Assembly (NCBI RefSeq): GCF_002890915.1
Contig: NZ_POUT01000001.1
Coordinates: 1 to 64,000 of the forward strand
Direction: 5' to 3'
Length of the DNA stretch: 64,000 nt
From: Stutzerimonas stutzeri
GTDB taxonomy: Bacteria > Pseudomonadota > Gammaproteobacteria > Pseudomonadales > Pseudomonadaceae
Both the position numbers and the translations under genes were made by a program. Under the pieces are notes generated by a model. It did no database searches. It was not told the DNA's origin and worked only from the letters and a program-made list of their open reading frames with translations. Position 1 is the first letter of the stretch; each line of letters starts with the position of its first letter. Positions 11,971-21,892 of this stretch are shown piece by piece.

Positions 11971-12615
11971 ATGGTAGCTATCACACTTACGCCCAAGATA
12001 AAGAACATCGACAAGTTGCTCGCGCATTGCCATAGGCGCCGCTACACCGCCAAAAGCACGATCATCTATGCCGGCGACCGTTGCGAGTCCTTGTTCTTCA
12101 TCGTCAAAGGCTCGGTCACCATTCTCATCGAGGACGATGACGGGCGCGAAATGATCATCGCCTACCTCAACGCGGGCGACTTCTTCGGGGAGATGGGACT
12201 TTTCGAAAAGGAAGGCGCCGAAAAGGAACGCAGCGCCTGGGTGCGCGCCAAGACCGAATGCGAAGTCGCGGAGCTGAGCTACGCGAAGTTCCGCGAACTG
12301 ACCCAACAGGACCCTGACATCCTCTATGCCCTCGGCAGCCAAATGGCCGAGCGCCTGCGCAACACCACGCGCAAGGTCGGCGACCTGGCCTTCCTCGATG
12401 TCACCGGCCGCGTCGCCCGCACGTTGCTGGACCTGTGCAAGCAGCCGGATGCCATGACCCATCCCGATGGCATGCAGATCAAGATCACCCGCCAGGAGAT
12501 CGGCCGCATCGTCGGCTGCTCCCGCGAGATGGTCGGCCGCGTGCTCAAGAGCCTGGAGTCCCAGGGCCTGGTCTACGTCAAGGGCAAGACCATGGTGGTG
12601 TTCGGCACACGCTGA
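11971..12615 (+). CDS. vfr: cAMP-dependent global regulator Vfr (CRP family)
   Basis: CRP-type transcription factor. The 214-residue product has a cyclic-nucleotide-binding beta barrel (about 20-120) with the phosphate-binding cassette [10 protein letters not shown] and a downstream RSAWVRA segment, the glutamate-arginine-serine set known to hold cAMP. A C-terminal winged helix follows ([21 protein letters not shown], about 168-188). It is the Pseudomonas ortholog of Crp, which controls virulence and motility in P. aeruginosa. The position between osmC and trpC is the conserved one. Confidence 0.95.
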   Translation: MVAITLTPKIKNIDKLLAHCHRRRYTAKSTIIYAGDRCESLFFIVKGSVTILIEDDDGREMIIAYLNAGDFFGEMGLFEKEGAEKERSAWVRAKTECEVAELSYAKFRELTQQDPDILYALGSQMAERLRNTTRKVGDLAFLDVTGRVARTLLDLCKQPDAMTHPDGMQIKITRQEIGRIVGCSREMVGRVLKSLESQGLVYVKGKTMVVFGTR

Positions 12616-12628
12616 ACGCCCCGACTAC

Positions 12629-12652
12629 CGCTGCCTGCAGGCGCAGGCAGCG
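12629..12652. terminator. hairpin between convergent vfr and trpC
   Basis: A 9-bp perfect stem, CGCTGCCTG (12629-12637) with CAGGCAGCG (12644-12652), has a 6-base loop. It sits between two convergent stop codons. It has no T run, so it may act as a bidirectional stop or only as an mRNA end stabiliser. Confidence 0.5.
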
Positions 12653-12661
12653 GCGGCCCCG

Positions 12662-13498
12662 TCACTCCGGATCGGCCACCACGGTGCGGCTGCGCGCGCG
12701 CTCGGGGAAGAACAGCCGCTGTAACTCCACCCCTGGCTGCTCGGCACGCATGAAGGCTTCACCGACCAGGAATGCGTAGACCTGGTTGATCTCCATCAGC
12801 TCGACATCGGCACGATTGAGGATGCCGCTCTCGGTTATCACCAGGCGGTCCTGCGGAATTCGCGGCAGCAGGTCCAGGGTGGTTTCCAGGCTGACCTCGA
12901 AGGTATGCAGGTTGCGATTGTTGATGCCCACCAGCGGCGTTTCCAGGCGCAGCGCCCGCTCCAGCTCGTCACCGTCATGAACCTCGACCAGCACGTCCAG
13001 CCCTTGTTCCTTGGCCACCGCGGCCAGCTCGTGCATGCGCGCATCGTCCAGCGCGGCGACGATCAGCAGGATGCAGTCGGCGCCCAGCGCCCGCGCCTCG
13101 ACCACCTGGTAGGGATCGACCATGAAATCCTTGCGGATCACCGGCAACGAGCAGGCCGCACGGGCCTGCTGCAGGTAGGCGTCAGCGCCCTGGAAGAAAT
13201 CGATATCGGTCAGCACCGACAGACAGGCGGCACCGCCGCCCTCGTAGCTGGCAGCGATCTCGGCCGGATGGAAGGGATCGCGGATCACGCCCTTGCTCGG
13301 CGAAGCCTTCTTCACCTCGGCGATCACTGCCGCTTCCTTGTTGCGCACACGCTGCTCGAGCGCCCTGGCGAAGCCGCGCAGCGGGTCGGCGACGGCCGCA
13401 CGCTGCTCCAGTTCCGCCAGCCGGACGCGGCTGCGCCGCTCGGCAACCTCCTCGAACTTGCGTGCGATGATCTTCTCCAGCACGGTCGGCACGCTCAT
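12662..13498 (-). CDS. trpC: indole-3-glycerol phosphate synthase
   Basis: TIM-barrel enzyme forming indole-glycerol phosphate from the carboxyphenylamino deoxyribulose intermediate. The 278-residue product has the family signatures [12 protein letters not shown] (catalytic lysine region), [26 protein letters not shown] and TESGI. It starts at [11 protein letters not shown], whose ATG overlaps the trpD stop as ATGA. It is the last gene of the trpE-G-D-C operon. Confidence 0.97.
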   Translation of the reverse strand: MSVPTVLEKIIARKFEEVAERRSRVRLAELEQRAAVADPLRGFARALEQRVRNKEAAVIAEVKKASPSKGVIRDPFHPAEIAASYEGGGAACLSVLTDIDFFQGADAYLQQARAACSLPVIRKDFMVDPYQVVEARALGADCILLIVAALDDARMHELAAVAKEQGLDVLVEVHDGDELERALRLETPLVGINNRNLHTFEVSLETTLDLLPRIPQDRLVITESGILNRADVELMEINQVYAFLVGEAFMRAEQPGVELQRLFFPERARSRTVVADPE

Positions 13499-14541
13499 TG
13501 CTGATTCTCCTGGCGGAACACGGCGGTGAAGGAAACCAGTTCTTCCAGCTTGTCCCGGGCGAGGCCGGTGCACAGGGCATCATGCGCCATTTCGATTCCC
13601 TGCTTCAGGCTCGCCGCCACGTCGGCGGCATACAACGCGGCGCCGGCGTTGAGTACGATCATTTCGGCGGCCTTCTGGCCATTCTCGGTCTGCCGGCGAC
13701 CCAGCGCATCGCGGATCAGTGTCAGCGAACCCTGGGCATCGTCCACGTTGAGCCCGATCAGGCTCTGGCTCTTGATGCCGAAGTCCTCCGGCTGGATGCT
13801 GTATTCGCGGATTTCGCCGTCCTTCAGCTCGGCCACGAACGTCGGTGCGGCCAGGCTGATCTCGTCCAGCCCGTCCTGCGCGTGCACCACCAGCACATGC
13901 TTGCTGCCCAGCCGCGCCAGCACCTCGGCCATCGGCCGGCACAGCGCCTTGCTGAACACGCCGAGCACCTGGTGCCTGACCCCGGCCGGATTGGCCATCG
14001 GCCCGAGGATATTGAACAGGGTACGCAGGCCCAGCTCGCGCCGTGGCCCGGCGGCGAACTTCATTGCGCCATGATGAGCCGGCGCGAACATGAAGCCGAC
14101 CCCGACGGTATCGACGCTGCGCGCCACCTGCGGCGGCGTCAGCGCCAGATAGACTCCGGCCGCCTCGAGCAGGTCGGCGCTACCGCTCTTGCCGGAAACC
14201 GCCCGGTTGCCGTGCTTGGCCACCTTGCCGCCGGCCGCCGCCACCACGAACGACGCGGCGGTGGAGACGTTGAAGATGTTCATCCCGTCGCCGCCGGTCC
14301 CGCAGGTGTCAACCAGCTTGTCGGTGTCGAACGGCACCGGCTCGGCCAGCTCGCGCATCACCTGCACGGCACCGACAATCTCGTCGATAGTCTCGCTCTT
14401 CATACGCATGCCCATGAGGAAGGCGCCGACCTGGGCGTCGGTGCACTGCCCGGTCATGATCTGGCGCATGACCGCCTGCATCTCTTCGGTCGTCAGGTCC
14501 AGCTGGGCGACGATGCGGTTGAGGGCCTCCTTGATATCCAT
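13495..14541 (-). CDS. trpD: anthranilate phosphoribosyltransferase
   Basis: Transfers phosphoribose from PRPP to anthranilate in tryptophan synthesis. The 348-residue protein shows the glycine-rich PRPP loop DTCGTGGDG (about 83-91), [18 protein letters not shown], and the [10 protein letters not shown] region of the substrate site. A strong GGAGG precedes the ATG, which overlaps the trpG stop as TGATG. Tight overlaps on both sides indicate translational coupling within the operon. Confidence 0.97.
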   Translation of the reverse strand: MDIKEALNRIVAQLDLTTEEMQAVMRQIMTGQCTDAQVGAFLMGMRMKSETIDEIVGAVQVMRELAEPVPFDTDKLVDTCGTGGDGMNIFNVSTAASFVVAAAGGKVAKHGNRAVSGKSGSADLLEAAGVYLALTPPQVARSVDTVGVGFMFAPAHHGAMKFAAGPRRELGLRTLFNILGPMANPAGVRHQVLGVFSKALCRPMAEVLARLGSKHVLVVHAQDGLDEISLAAPTFVAELKDGEIREYSIQPEDFGIKSQSLIGLNVDDAQGSLTLIRDALGRRQTENGQKAAEMIVLNAGAALYAADVAASLKQGIEMAHDALCTGLARDKLEELVSFTAVFRQENQQ

Positions 14542-15134
14542 CAGCGCACACCTCCGGTCTGCTTCAGAAAATTGGCGAACAGCTCGTGGCCCTGCTCGGT
14601 GAGGATCGATTCGGGGTGGAACTGCACGCCCTCGACATTCAGCGTCTTGTGCCGCAGGCCCATGATCTCGTCGACCGAGCCATCTTCCAGACGGGTCCAG
14701 GCGGTAATCTCCAGGCAGTCGGGCAGGGTTTCGTGCTTGACCACCAGCGAGTGGTAGCGGGTGACGGTGAGTGGATTGTTCAGCCCGGCGAACACACCCT
14801 GATCGTGGTGGAACACGGGACTGGTCTTGCCGTGCATCACCTGGCGCGCGCGCACCACGTCGCCGCCGAAGGCCTGGCCGATGCTCTGGTGGCCCAGGCA
14901 GACCCCAAGGATCGGCAGCTTGCCGGCGAAATGGCGGATCAGCTCCAGCGACACGCCCGCCTCGTTCGGCGTGCAGGGGCCCGGCGACACCACGATACGC
15001 TCCGGCTGCAGCGCCTCGATCTCGGCCACGCTGAGCTCGTCGTTACGCACCACCTTGACGTCCGCGCCCAACTCGCCGAGGTACTGCACCACGTTGTAGG
15101 TGAAGGAATCGTAGTTATCCAGCATCAGCAGCAT
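14541..15134 (-). CDS. trpG: anthranilate synthase component II (glutamine amidotransferase)
   Basis: Class I glutamine amidotransferase that supplies ammonia to TrpE. Of 197 residues, the nucleophile is C79 in [11 protein letters not shown], and the histidine and glutamate of the triad are in VQFHPESIL. The oxyanion-loop stretch PGPCTP is at 51-56. The start [11 protein letters not shown] follows the trpE stop by two bases, so TrpE and TrpG should be made in equal amounts. A longer upstream frame is a shadow of trpE. Confidence 0.97.
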   Translation of the reverse strand: MLLMLDNYDSFTYNVVQYLGELGADVKVVRNDELSVAEIEALQPERIVVSPGPCTPNEAGVSLELIRHFAGKLPILGVCLGHQSIGQAFGGDVVRARQVMHGKTSPVFHHDQGVFAGLNNPLTVTRYHSLVVKHETLPDCLEITAWTRLEDGSVDEIMGLRHKTLNVEGVQFHPESILTEQGHELFANFLKQTGGVR

Positions 15135-15136
15135 GA

Positions 15137-16621
15137 TCAGTTCTCCTGCTCGTCGCGCTCGGCGAGGGCCACCGCGCGAAACATGGCGCGGCGTTTGTTC
15201 AGCGTTTCTTCCCATTCGAGCGCCGGCTGCGAGTCGGCGACGATGCCGGCGCCGGCTTGCACGTGCAGCTCGCCGTCCTTGATCACCGCGGTGCGGATGG
15301 CAATGGCGGTGTCCATGTTGCCGTTCCAGGCCAGGTAACCCACGGCACCGCCGTAGACGCCGCGCTTGACCGGCTCCAGCTCGTCGATGATCTCCATGGC
15401 GCGGATCTTCGGTGCGCCGGACAGGGTGCCCGCCGGCAGGATCGCACGCAGCGCATCCATGGCCGACAGCGGCGCCTTCAACTGGCCGGTGACGTTGGAG
15501 ACGATATGCATGACGTTCGAATAGCGCTCGATGACCATCTTCTCGGTGACCTTGACCGAGCCGGTCTCGGCCACGCGGCCGACGTCGTTGCGCCCCAGGT
15601 CGATCAGCATCAGGTGTTCGGCCAGCTCCTTGGTGTCCGACAGCAGGTCCTGCTCCAGCGCCAGGTCGGCCTCTTCGCTGGCGCCACGCGGGCGAGTGCC
15701 GGCGATCGGCCGTACGGTGACCAGGCCGTCCTCGACCCGCACCAGCACCTCCGGCGACGAGCCCACCACGTGGAAATCGCCGAAATTGAAGAAGTACATG
15801 TAGGGCGTCGGGTTGAAGCAGCGCAGCGCCCGGTAGAGGTCGATGGGTGCCGCGCGGAACGGGATGGACATGCGCTGCGAAATCACCACCTGCATGCAGT
15901 CGCCGGCGAGGATGTAGTCCTTGATACGGCGCACCGCCTGCTCGAAATCCGCATGGCTGAAACTGGAACGGAAGGCCGGCTCGGTCCCCGGCCCGGCCTC
16001 GAAATCCAGCCCCAGGCGCGGCGTGATGGATTGCCGCAGGCGCTGGCGCAGCTGACGCAGGTAGGCCTGGCCTTCTTCGTAGGCATTCTCCGCCGCGGGA
16101 TCGACCAGCACGATGCAATGCAGCTTGCCGGCCAGGTTGTCGAACACCACCAGCGCATCGGAGACCATCAGCAGGATGTCCGGCGTGCCCAGCGGATCGG
16201 GATTGGGGCAGTGGGCCAGCTTGCGCTCGACGTAGCGCACGCTGTCGTAGCCGAAATAGCCCACCAACCCGCCGTTGAAGCGCGGCAGCCCGGCCACCGG
16301 GGCGACGCGGTAGCGCTGCTTGAAGGCCTCGACGAAAGCCAGCGGATCGTCGGCTTCGCAGCGTTCCGTCTCGACGCCATCCACCGTGACGCGCACCTGG
16401 TGGTCATGCACCCGCAGCACGGTGCGGCACGGCAGGCCCATGATCGAGTAGCGCCCCCACTTCTCGCCGCCCTGCACGGACTCCAGCAGATAGGTGTTGG
16501 GCGCATCGGCCAGCTTCAGGTAGAGCGACAGCGGCGTATCGAAATCGGCCAGCGTTTCGAACGACAGCGGGATGCGGTTATGGCCTTCAGCGGCCAGGCA
16601 CAGGAATTCTTCGCGGGTCAT
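15137..16621 (-). CDS. trpE: anthranilate synthase component I
   Basis: Chorismate-utilising catalytic subunit that makes anthranilate with TrpG. The 494-residue product has the N-terminal tryptophan-feedback element LLES (near residue 40) and the chorismate-binding core with [42 protein letters not shown] and YGGAVGYL. The start [13 protein letters not shown] is preceded by GAGG. Upstream is a candidate Trp-rich leader peptide, consistent with attenuation, which is known for trpE in other pseudomonads. Confidence 0.97.
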   Translation of the reverse strand: MTREEFLCLAAEGHNRIPLSFETLADFDTPLSLYLKLADAPNTYLLESVQGGEKWGRYSIMGLPCRTVLRVHDHQVRVTVDGVETERCEADDPLAFVEAFKQRYRVAPVAGLPRFNGGLVGYFGYDSVRYVERKLAHCPNPDPLGTPDILLMVSDALVVFDNLAGKLHCIVLVDPAAENAYEEGQAYLRQLRQRLRQSITPRLGLDFEAGPGTEPAFRSSFSHADFEQAVRRIKDYILAGDCMQVVISQRMSIPFRAAPIDLYRALRCFNPTPYMYFFNFGDFHVVGSSPEVLVRVEDGLVTVRPIAGTRPRGASEEADLALEQDLLSDTKELAEHLMLIDLGRNDVGRVAETGSVKVTEKMVIERYSNVMHIVSNVTGQLKAPLSAMDALRAILPAGTLSGAPKIRAMEIIDELEPVKRGVYGGAVGYLAWNGNMDTAIAIRTAVIKDGELHVQAGAGIVADSQPALEWEETLNKRRAMFRAVALAERDEQEN

Positions 16622-16651
16622 GTCAGCCTCGTGGTCTGAGGAGGGACGAAC

Positions 16652-16709
16652 AAAAAAAGGGCAAACGTACCGGCGGCGCCGGCAGGAAAAAGTCAGGCGC
16701 GCCAGCGCC
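16652..16709 (-). promoter_or_regulatory. candidate trpE attenuation region
   Basis: On the minus strand the Trp-codon segment GGCGCTGGC (16701-16709) can pair with GCCGGCGCC (16675-16683). That second segment can instead take part in a short CCGGC-GCC-GCCGG hairpin (16670-16682). A run of seven T follows at 16652-16658. The mutually exclusive pairing is the logic of attenuation, but the hairpin lies 11 bases from the T run, so a canonical terminator is not clearly formed. Confidence 0.35.
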
Positions 16710-16737
16710 AGCGGGCCAGGGCCTTGATGACTTTCAT
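16693..16737 (-). CDS. candidate trp leader peptide
   Basis: A 14-codon frame, [14 protein letters not shown], ends 71 bases before trpE and has two closely spaced Trp codons (TGG CGC TGG) just before its stop, the hallmark of a transcription-attenuation leader. No good ribosome binding site precedes this ATG. An in-frame GTG at 16759-16761, preceded by AAGAGA, would give a 22-residue form with a third Trp codon. Attenuation of trpE is described in P. putida, which supports the reading. Expression is inferred only. Confidence 0.5.
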   Translation of the reverse strand: MKVIKALARWRWRA

Positions 16738-16801
16738 CCATTGTTTGCGGGTAATCACCACGAGCTGATCTCTTCGGCGGGGCAAAAAGAGTCCGGTCAC
16801 A

Positions 16802-17503
16802 CTAGCGCAGCCCCGAATCCGAAGCAACCAGCAGACGCAGGTCGTCCAGCACCAGTTCCGGCGCCTCCTCGGCGATCGGCCGGCCGTGGTTGTAGCCATA
16901 GCTGACCGCGACACAACGCACCCCGGCCGCGTGCGCGGCCTGCACGTCGTTGCGCGAGTCGCCGATGAACAGCGACGCGGCCGCGCTGACCCCGGCCTTG
17001 TCCATCACCCAGAACAGTGCCGCCGGATCGGGCTTCTGCTGGGGCAGCGTATCGCCCCCGACCAGCCAGCCGAAATAGCCGCCCAGGTCCTTTTCCGCGA
17101 GCAGCGGGGCGACGAACTGTGCCGGCTTGTTGGTAATCACCGCCAGGCCCACCTGCCGCGCAGCGAGCCAGTCCAGGCATTCGCGCACGCCCGGATAGAC
17201 GCGGGTGAGGGCATGGCCGCCGGCGTAGGCCTGCATGAACAGCGCCAACGCCAACTCGGTCTCGCCCTCGTCGACGCCGGCGTGCTCGTACTGCCCGGCC
17301 AAGGCGCGGCGTACCAGGACCCGCGAGCCGTTGCCGACCCAGTCGCGCACGCGCTCGATCCCGGCCGGCGCGCGCCCCAGTTGCAGCAGCATGCTGTCCA
17401 CGGCGGCGGCCAGGTCCGGCACGGAATCCATCAGCGTGCCGTCCAGGTCGAACATCACCAGGCGCGGCAGAGCGCCCTCGAACAGCCGCTCCAGCGCCGT
17501 CAT
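16802..17503 (-). CDS. gph: phosphoglycolate phosphatase
   Basis: HAD-superfamily hydrolase removing phosphate from 2-phosphoglycolate. The 233-residue product has HAD motif [10 protein letters not shown] with nucleophile D19 and acid D21, motif [10 protein letters not shown], a lysine at QKPDPAA, and motif [14 protein letters not shown]. The ATG overlaps the rpe stop by four bases, which favours true Gph over the paralogous MupP of peptidoglycan recycling. MupP is usually encoded near ubiG. It lies upstream of the trpE leader on the same strand. Confidence 0.88.
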   Translation of the reverse strand: MTALERLFEGALPRLVMFDLDGTLMDSVPDLAAAVDSMLLQLGRAPAGIERVRDWVGNGSRVLVRRALAGQYEHAGVDEGETELALALFMQAYAGGHALTRVYPGVRECLDWLAARQVGLAVITNKPAQFVAPLLAEKDLGGYFGWLVGGDTLPQQKPDPAALFWVMDKAGVSAAASLFIGDSRNDVQAAHAAGVRCVAVSYGYNHGRPIAEEAPELVLDDLRLLVASDSGLR

Positions 17504-18174
17504 GGACGTACCCGGGCCAGCTCGCTGCGCATGCTGTCGATCACCGTCTTGTAGTCGGGCTGGCCGAAGATCGCCGAGCCAGCGACGAAGGTATCGGCGC
17601 CAGCCGCGGCGATCTCGCCGATGTTCCCGGCGTTCACCCCACCGTCGATCTCCAGGCGGATGTCGCGACCGCTGGCGTCGATCAGCGCGCGCGCCTCGCG
17701 CAGCTTGGCGAGGGTGCCGGGAATGAATTTCTGCCCGCCGAAGCCCGGGTTGACGCTCATCAGCAGCACCATGTCGACCTTGTCCATGACGTACTTCAGA
17801 ACGTCCAGCGGCGTCGCCGGGTTGAACACCAGGCCGGCCTTGGCGCCGCCGTCGCGGATCAGCTGCAGCGAGCGATCGATGTGCTCGGAGGCCTCGGGGT
17901 GGAAGGTGATGTAGCTGGCGCCGGCCTCGAGAAAGTCGCCGATGATGCGGTCCACCGGCTTGACCATCAGGTGCACGTCGATCGGCGCGCCGATGCCGTA
18001 CTTGCGCAGTGCCGCGCAGACCATCGGGCCGATGGTCAGGTTGGGCACGTAGTGGTTGTCCATCACGTCGAAGTGGACGATATCCGCGCCGGCGGCGAGG
18101 ACCTTGTCGACCTCATCGCCCAGGCGGGCGAAGTCGGCGGAGAGGATGGACGGGGCGATGGCGAACGGCTGCAT
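17500..18174 (-). CDS. rpe: ribulose-phosphate 3-epimerase
   Basis: Interconverts ribulose- and xylulose-5-phosphate in the pentose phosphate pathway. The 224-residue TIM barrel shows [13 protein letters not shown], the metal/active-site stretch [36 protein letters not shown] and [15 protein letters not shown] precedes the ATG. It forms a two-gene unit with gph and may be read through toward trpE. Confidence 0.97.
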   Translation of the reverse strand: MQPFAIAPSILSADFARLGDEVDKVLAAGADIVHFDVMDNHYVPNLTIGPMVCAALRKYGIGAPIDVHLMVKPVDRIIGDFLEAGASYITFHPEASEHIDRSLQLIRDGGAKAGLVFNPATPLDVLKYVMDKVDMVLLMSVNPGFGGQKFIPGTLAKLREARALIDASGRDIRLEIDGGVNAGNIGEIAAAGADTFVAGSAIFGQPDYKTVIDSMRSELARVRP

Positions 18175-18298
18175 GACGCACCTCTGGCGGCGTAAAACAC
18201 GAGCCGGCTAGTGTAACCGAGCCCGGCCCGGGGCGGGGCGACGTCTGGCCAGATACGCCGGCGGCGGCTAGGCTGGCGATCTGCCAAGGAGTCCATCG

Positions 18299-19300
18299 AT
18301 GACGTTGAAGATGCTGGTTGGCGCGCTGGCGCTGCTCGTGCCGCTCGGCACCTGGGCCGAAGATAACGCAACGCCGACCGAGCCCGAGACACCACCCGCC
18401 GCGCCCGTTGCCCTGCGTCCGGCACTGGCCGAGCGCAGCACCCTGGAAGCCGAAGAGCTGGCGCGCCTGCTGCCACAACAGGCGGTGCGGCTGCAGGCCG
18501 GCGACGAACGTTTCGTCGCGCTCCACCTGCCTGCCAACGACGGCCAGCCCAAGGGCCTGGTGATCCTGCTGCCCGGCACCGGCGAGAATGCCGACTGGCC
18601 GAGCGCCATCGGCCCGCTGCGCCGGCGCCTGCCGGATGCCGGCTGGCACACCCTCAGCCTGAGCCTGCCGAATGCCGACGAGCCGCTGTTCAGTCGCACG
18701 AGCGCAGCCGAAGCGGCGCCCGAATCCGCTCCACCAGCGGATAGCAAAGCAGACGACGCAACGAAAAATCGCCCGGACGACCCGCCGAGCGAAGCCGGCT
18801 ATCTGCCGGCCGAAACAGCGCCCCCGCTCGACGAAGAAAGCGAGCCGGCTGCCGAGCCCGAACCGGCAACAGCCGCACCCAGCCAGGCCGAGCGGATCCG
18901 TGCACGTATCGACAGCGCACTGGCCTTCGCCCGCCAGCAGAACGCCGCAACCATCGTCCTGCTGGGGCACGGCAGCGGCGCCTACTGGGCGGCCCGCTAT
19001 CTTCAGCAGCAGGCGCCGGCGGATGTCCGGCACCTGCTGCTGGTGCAGGTTCGCACGCCGGCGGATCAGGAGCCCTCGCTGGAGCGCTTGCTCGGCGAAC
19101 TCCGACTGGCCACCGGCGACTTCTATTTCGAGGATCGCGACGCCACTCGCGCAGCTGCCCGAGAACGGCTCAACACGAGCCGCCGGCTACGTCATCCGGA
19201 CTACAGTCAGGTCGCCCTGCCAGTGTTGCCGGCTGACCGCGCCAACGAACAGGAACAGCTCTACCGGCGCATCCGCGGCTGGCTGACGAGACATCCCTGA
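18299..19300 (+). CDS. DUF3530 family exported alpha/beta-hydrolase-like protein
   Basis: Unknown substrate. A signal peptide is visible at 1-20 (cleavage near TWAED). The core has an oxyanion-type LLPGTGENADWP stretch near 84-95 and a nucleophile-elbow-like GHGSG near 223-227, supporting an alpha/beta-hydrolase fold. Residues about 135-200 form an acidic, proline- and alanine-rich insertion predicted to be disordered. AAGGAG precedes the ATG. It is divergent from rpe and convergent with the djlA-like gene. Confidence 0.75.
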   Translation: MTLKMLVGALALLVPLGTWAEDNATPTEPETPPAAPVALRPALAERSTLEAEELARLLPQQAVRLQAGDERFVALHLPANDGQPKGLVILLPGTGENADWPSAIGPLRRRLPDAGWHTLSLSLPNADEPLFSRTSAAEAAPESAPPADSKADDATKNRPDDPPSEAGYLPAETAPPLDEESEPAAEPEPATAAPSQAERIRARIDSALAFARQQNAATIVLLGHGSGAYWAARYLQQQAPADVRHLLLVQVRTPADQEPSLERLLGELRLATGDFYFEDRDATRAAARERLNTSRRLRHPDYSQVALPVLPADRANEQEQLYRRIRGWLTRHP

Positions 19301-19308
19301 GCAATCGC

Positions 19309-20076
19309 TCAGCGAAAGCCTCTGCGCTCGCGAATCAACGCATAGGCGCTGTGCAGTTCGCGGGTGCGCTCGGTGGCCTCGCGGACCTGGGCCGCGCTCG
19401 CTCCCGCGCCCGCCTGCTTGTCCGGATGGTGCTTGCTCAGCAGGCGCCGGTAGGCGCGCTTGATCAGTTGCGGGTCGGTGTCCCGGCGAACGCCCAGCAG
19501 TTGCAGCGCCTGCTCGTAGGCGCCGCCCCGGCCGGCTGGCGCCTCCTGCCGGCGAGTCGCGCCCAGGTCGAGCGCGGCTACCTCTGCCGCTTCCCAGCCC
19601 ATCCACTTGCCCCAGAGCAGCACCAGCTCATGCTCGCGCGAGCCCATGCGTCCTTCGGCACGTGCCATGCTCCAGCAGGCCTGGAGGATGCGCCGACTTT
19701 CCTCCCGGCGCCCGCGCAGCCGCTGCAGCGGTGCACGCAGCCCGTCGCCACTGGCCTTGCCGCGGTTGAACGCCTCGATGGCCGCGCGTTGCGCCGGCCC
19801 GTCGAAGCCCTGCCGCTGCATCTCGGCCCGCGCCGCCTGGATGTGCGCCGGGCTGACCCGGCCACCGCTCTTGGCCAGTCGCCCCAGCAGGAAGAACAAC
19901 AACTCGCTGCCCTGCAGCGCAGGCTTGCCCGCCAGGCGTTCGCGCAGGCTGGCCCAGGAATCGAGTCCCAACCGGCGATCCAGCACCTGCCCCAGCAATC
20001 CGCCGAGCAAGGCGCCGGGAATGCTCGCCAGGAGCCAGCCGATCAGGACACCCAACAGCGTGATGGGCCAGAACAT
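19309..20076 (-). CDS. DjlA-like membrane-anchored J-domain co-chaperone
   Basis: Membrane DnaK partner. The 255-residue product has a glycine-rich N-terminal transmembrane segment (2-30), a central TerB-like helical domain (about 55-165) and a C-terminal J domain (188-255) with the essential HPD at 217-219. The architecture matches DjlA. The start ATG lies directly against the murU stop, so it is probably the third gene of an amgK-murU-djlA operon. Confidence 0.88.
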   Translation of the reverse strand: MFWPITLLGVLIGWLLASIPGALLGGLLGQVLDRRLGLDSWASLRERLAGKPALQGSELLFFLLGRLAKSGGRVSPAHIQAARAEMQRQGFDGPAQRAAIEAFNRGKASGDGLRAPLQRLRGRREESRRILQACWSMARAEGRMGSREHELVLLWGKWMGWEAAEVAALDLGATRRQEAPAGRGGAYEQALQLLGVRRDTDPQLIKRAYRRLLSKHHPDKQAGAGASAAQVREATERTRELHSAYALIRERRGFR

Positions 20077-21764
<1,688 letters not shown>

Positions 21765-21892
21765 CCAGGGGTCTCCATGGCGCTAGCCGATAGGCGGGTC
21801 ATGCTTTATTATCCTGCATCTTTCTCAGCCCATCGAGAGGCGTGCGGCCCAGCCGGACGATGGCTCGCCGCAAGCACGGACCAAAGAACAAG

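Noticed and set aside
14541..16118. A 525-codon frame apparently fusing trpG to a longer N-terminus
   Set aside because: The N-terminal 328 residues are an off-frame reading of trpE. The real trpG start at [11 protein letters not shown] is two bases after the trpE stop.
16802..17503. gph as the peptidoglycan-recycling phosphatase MupP
   Set aside because: It overlaps rpe by four bases and shows standard Gph motifs. MupP is usually encoded elsewhere near ubiG.
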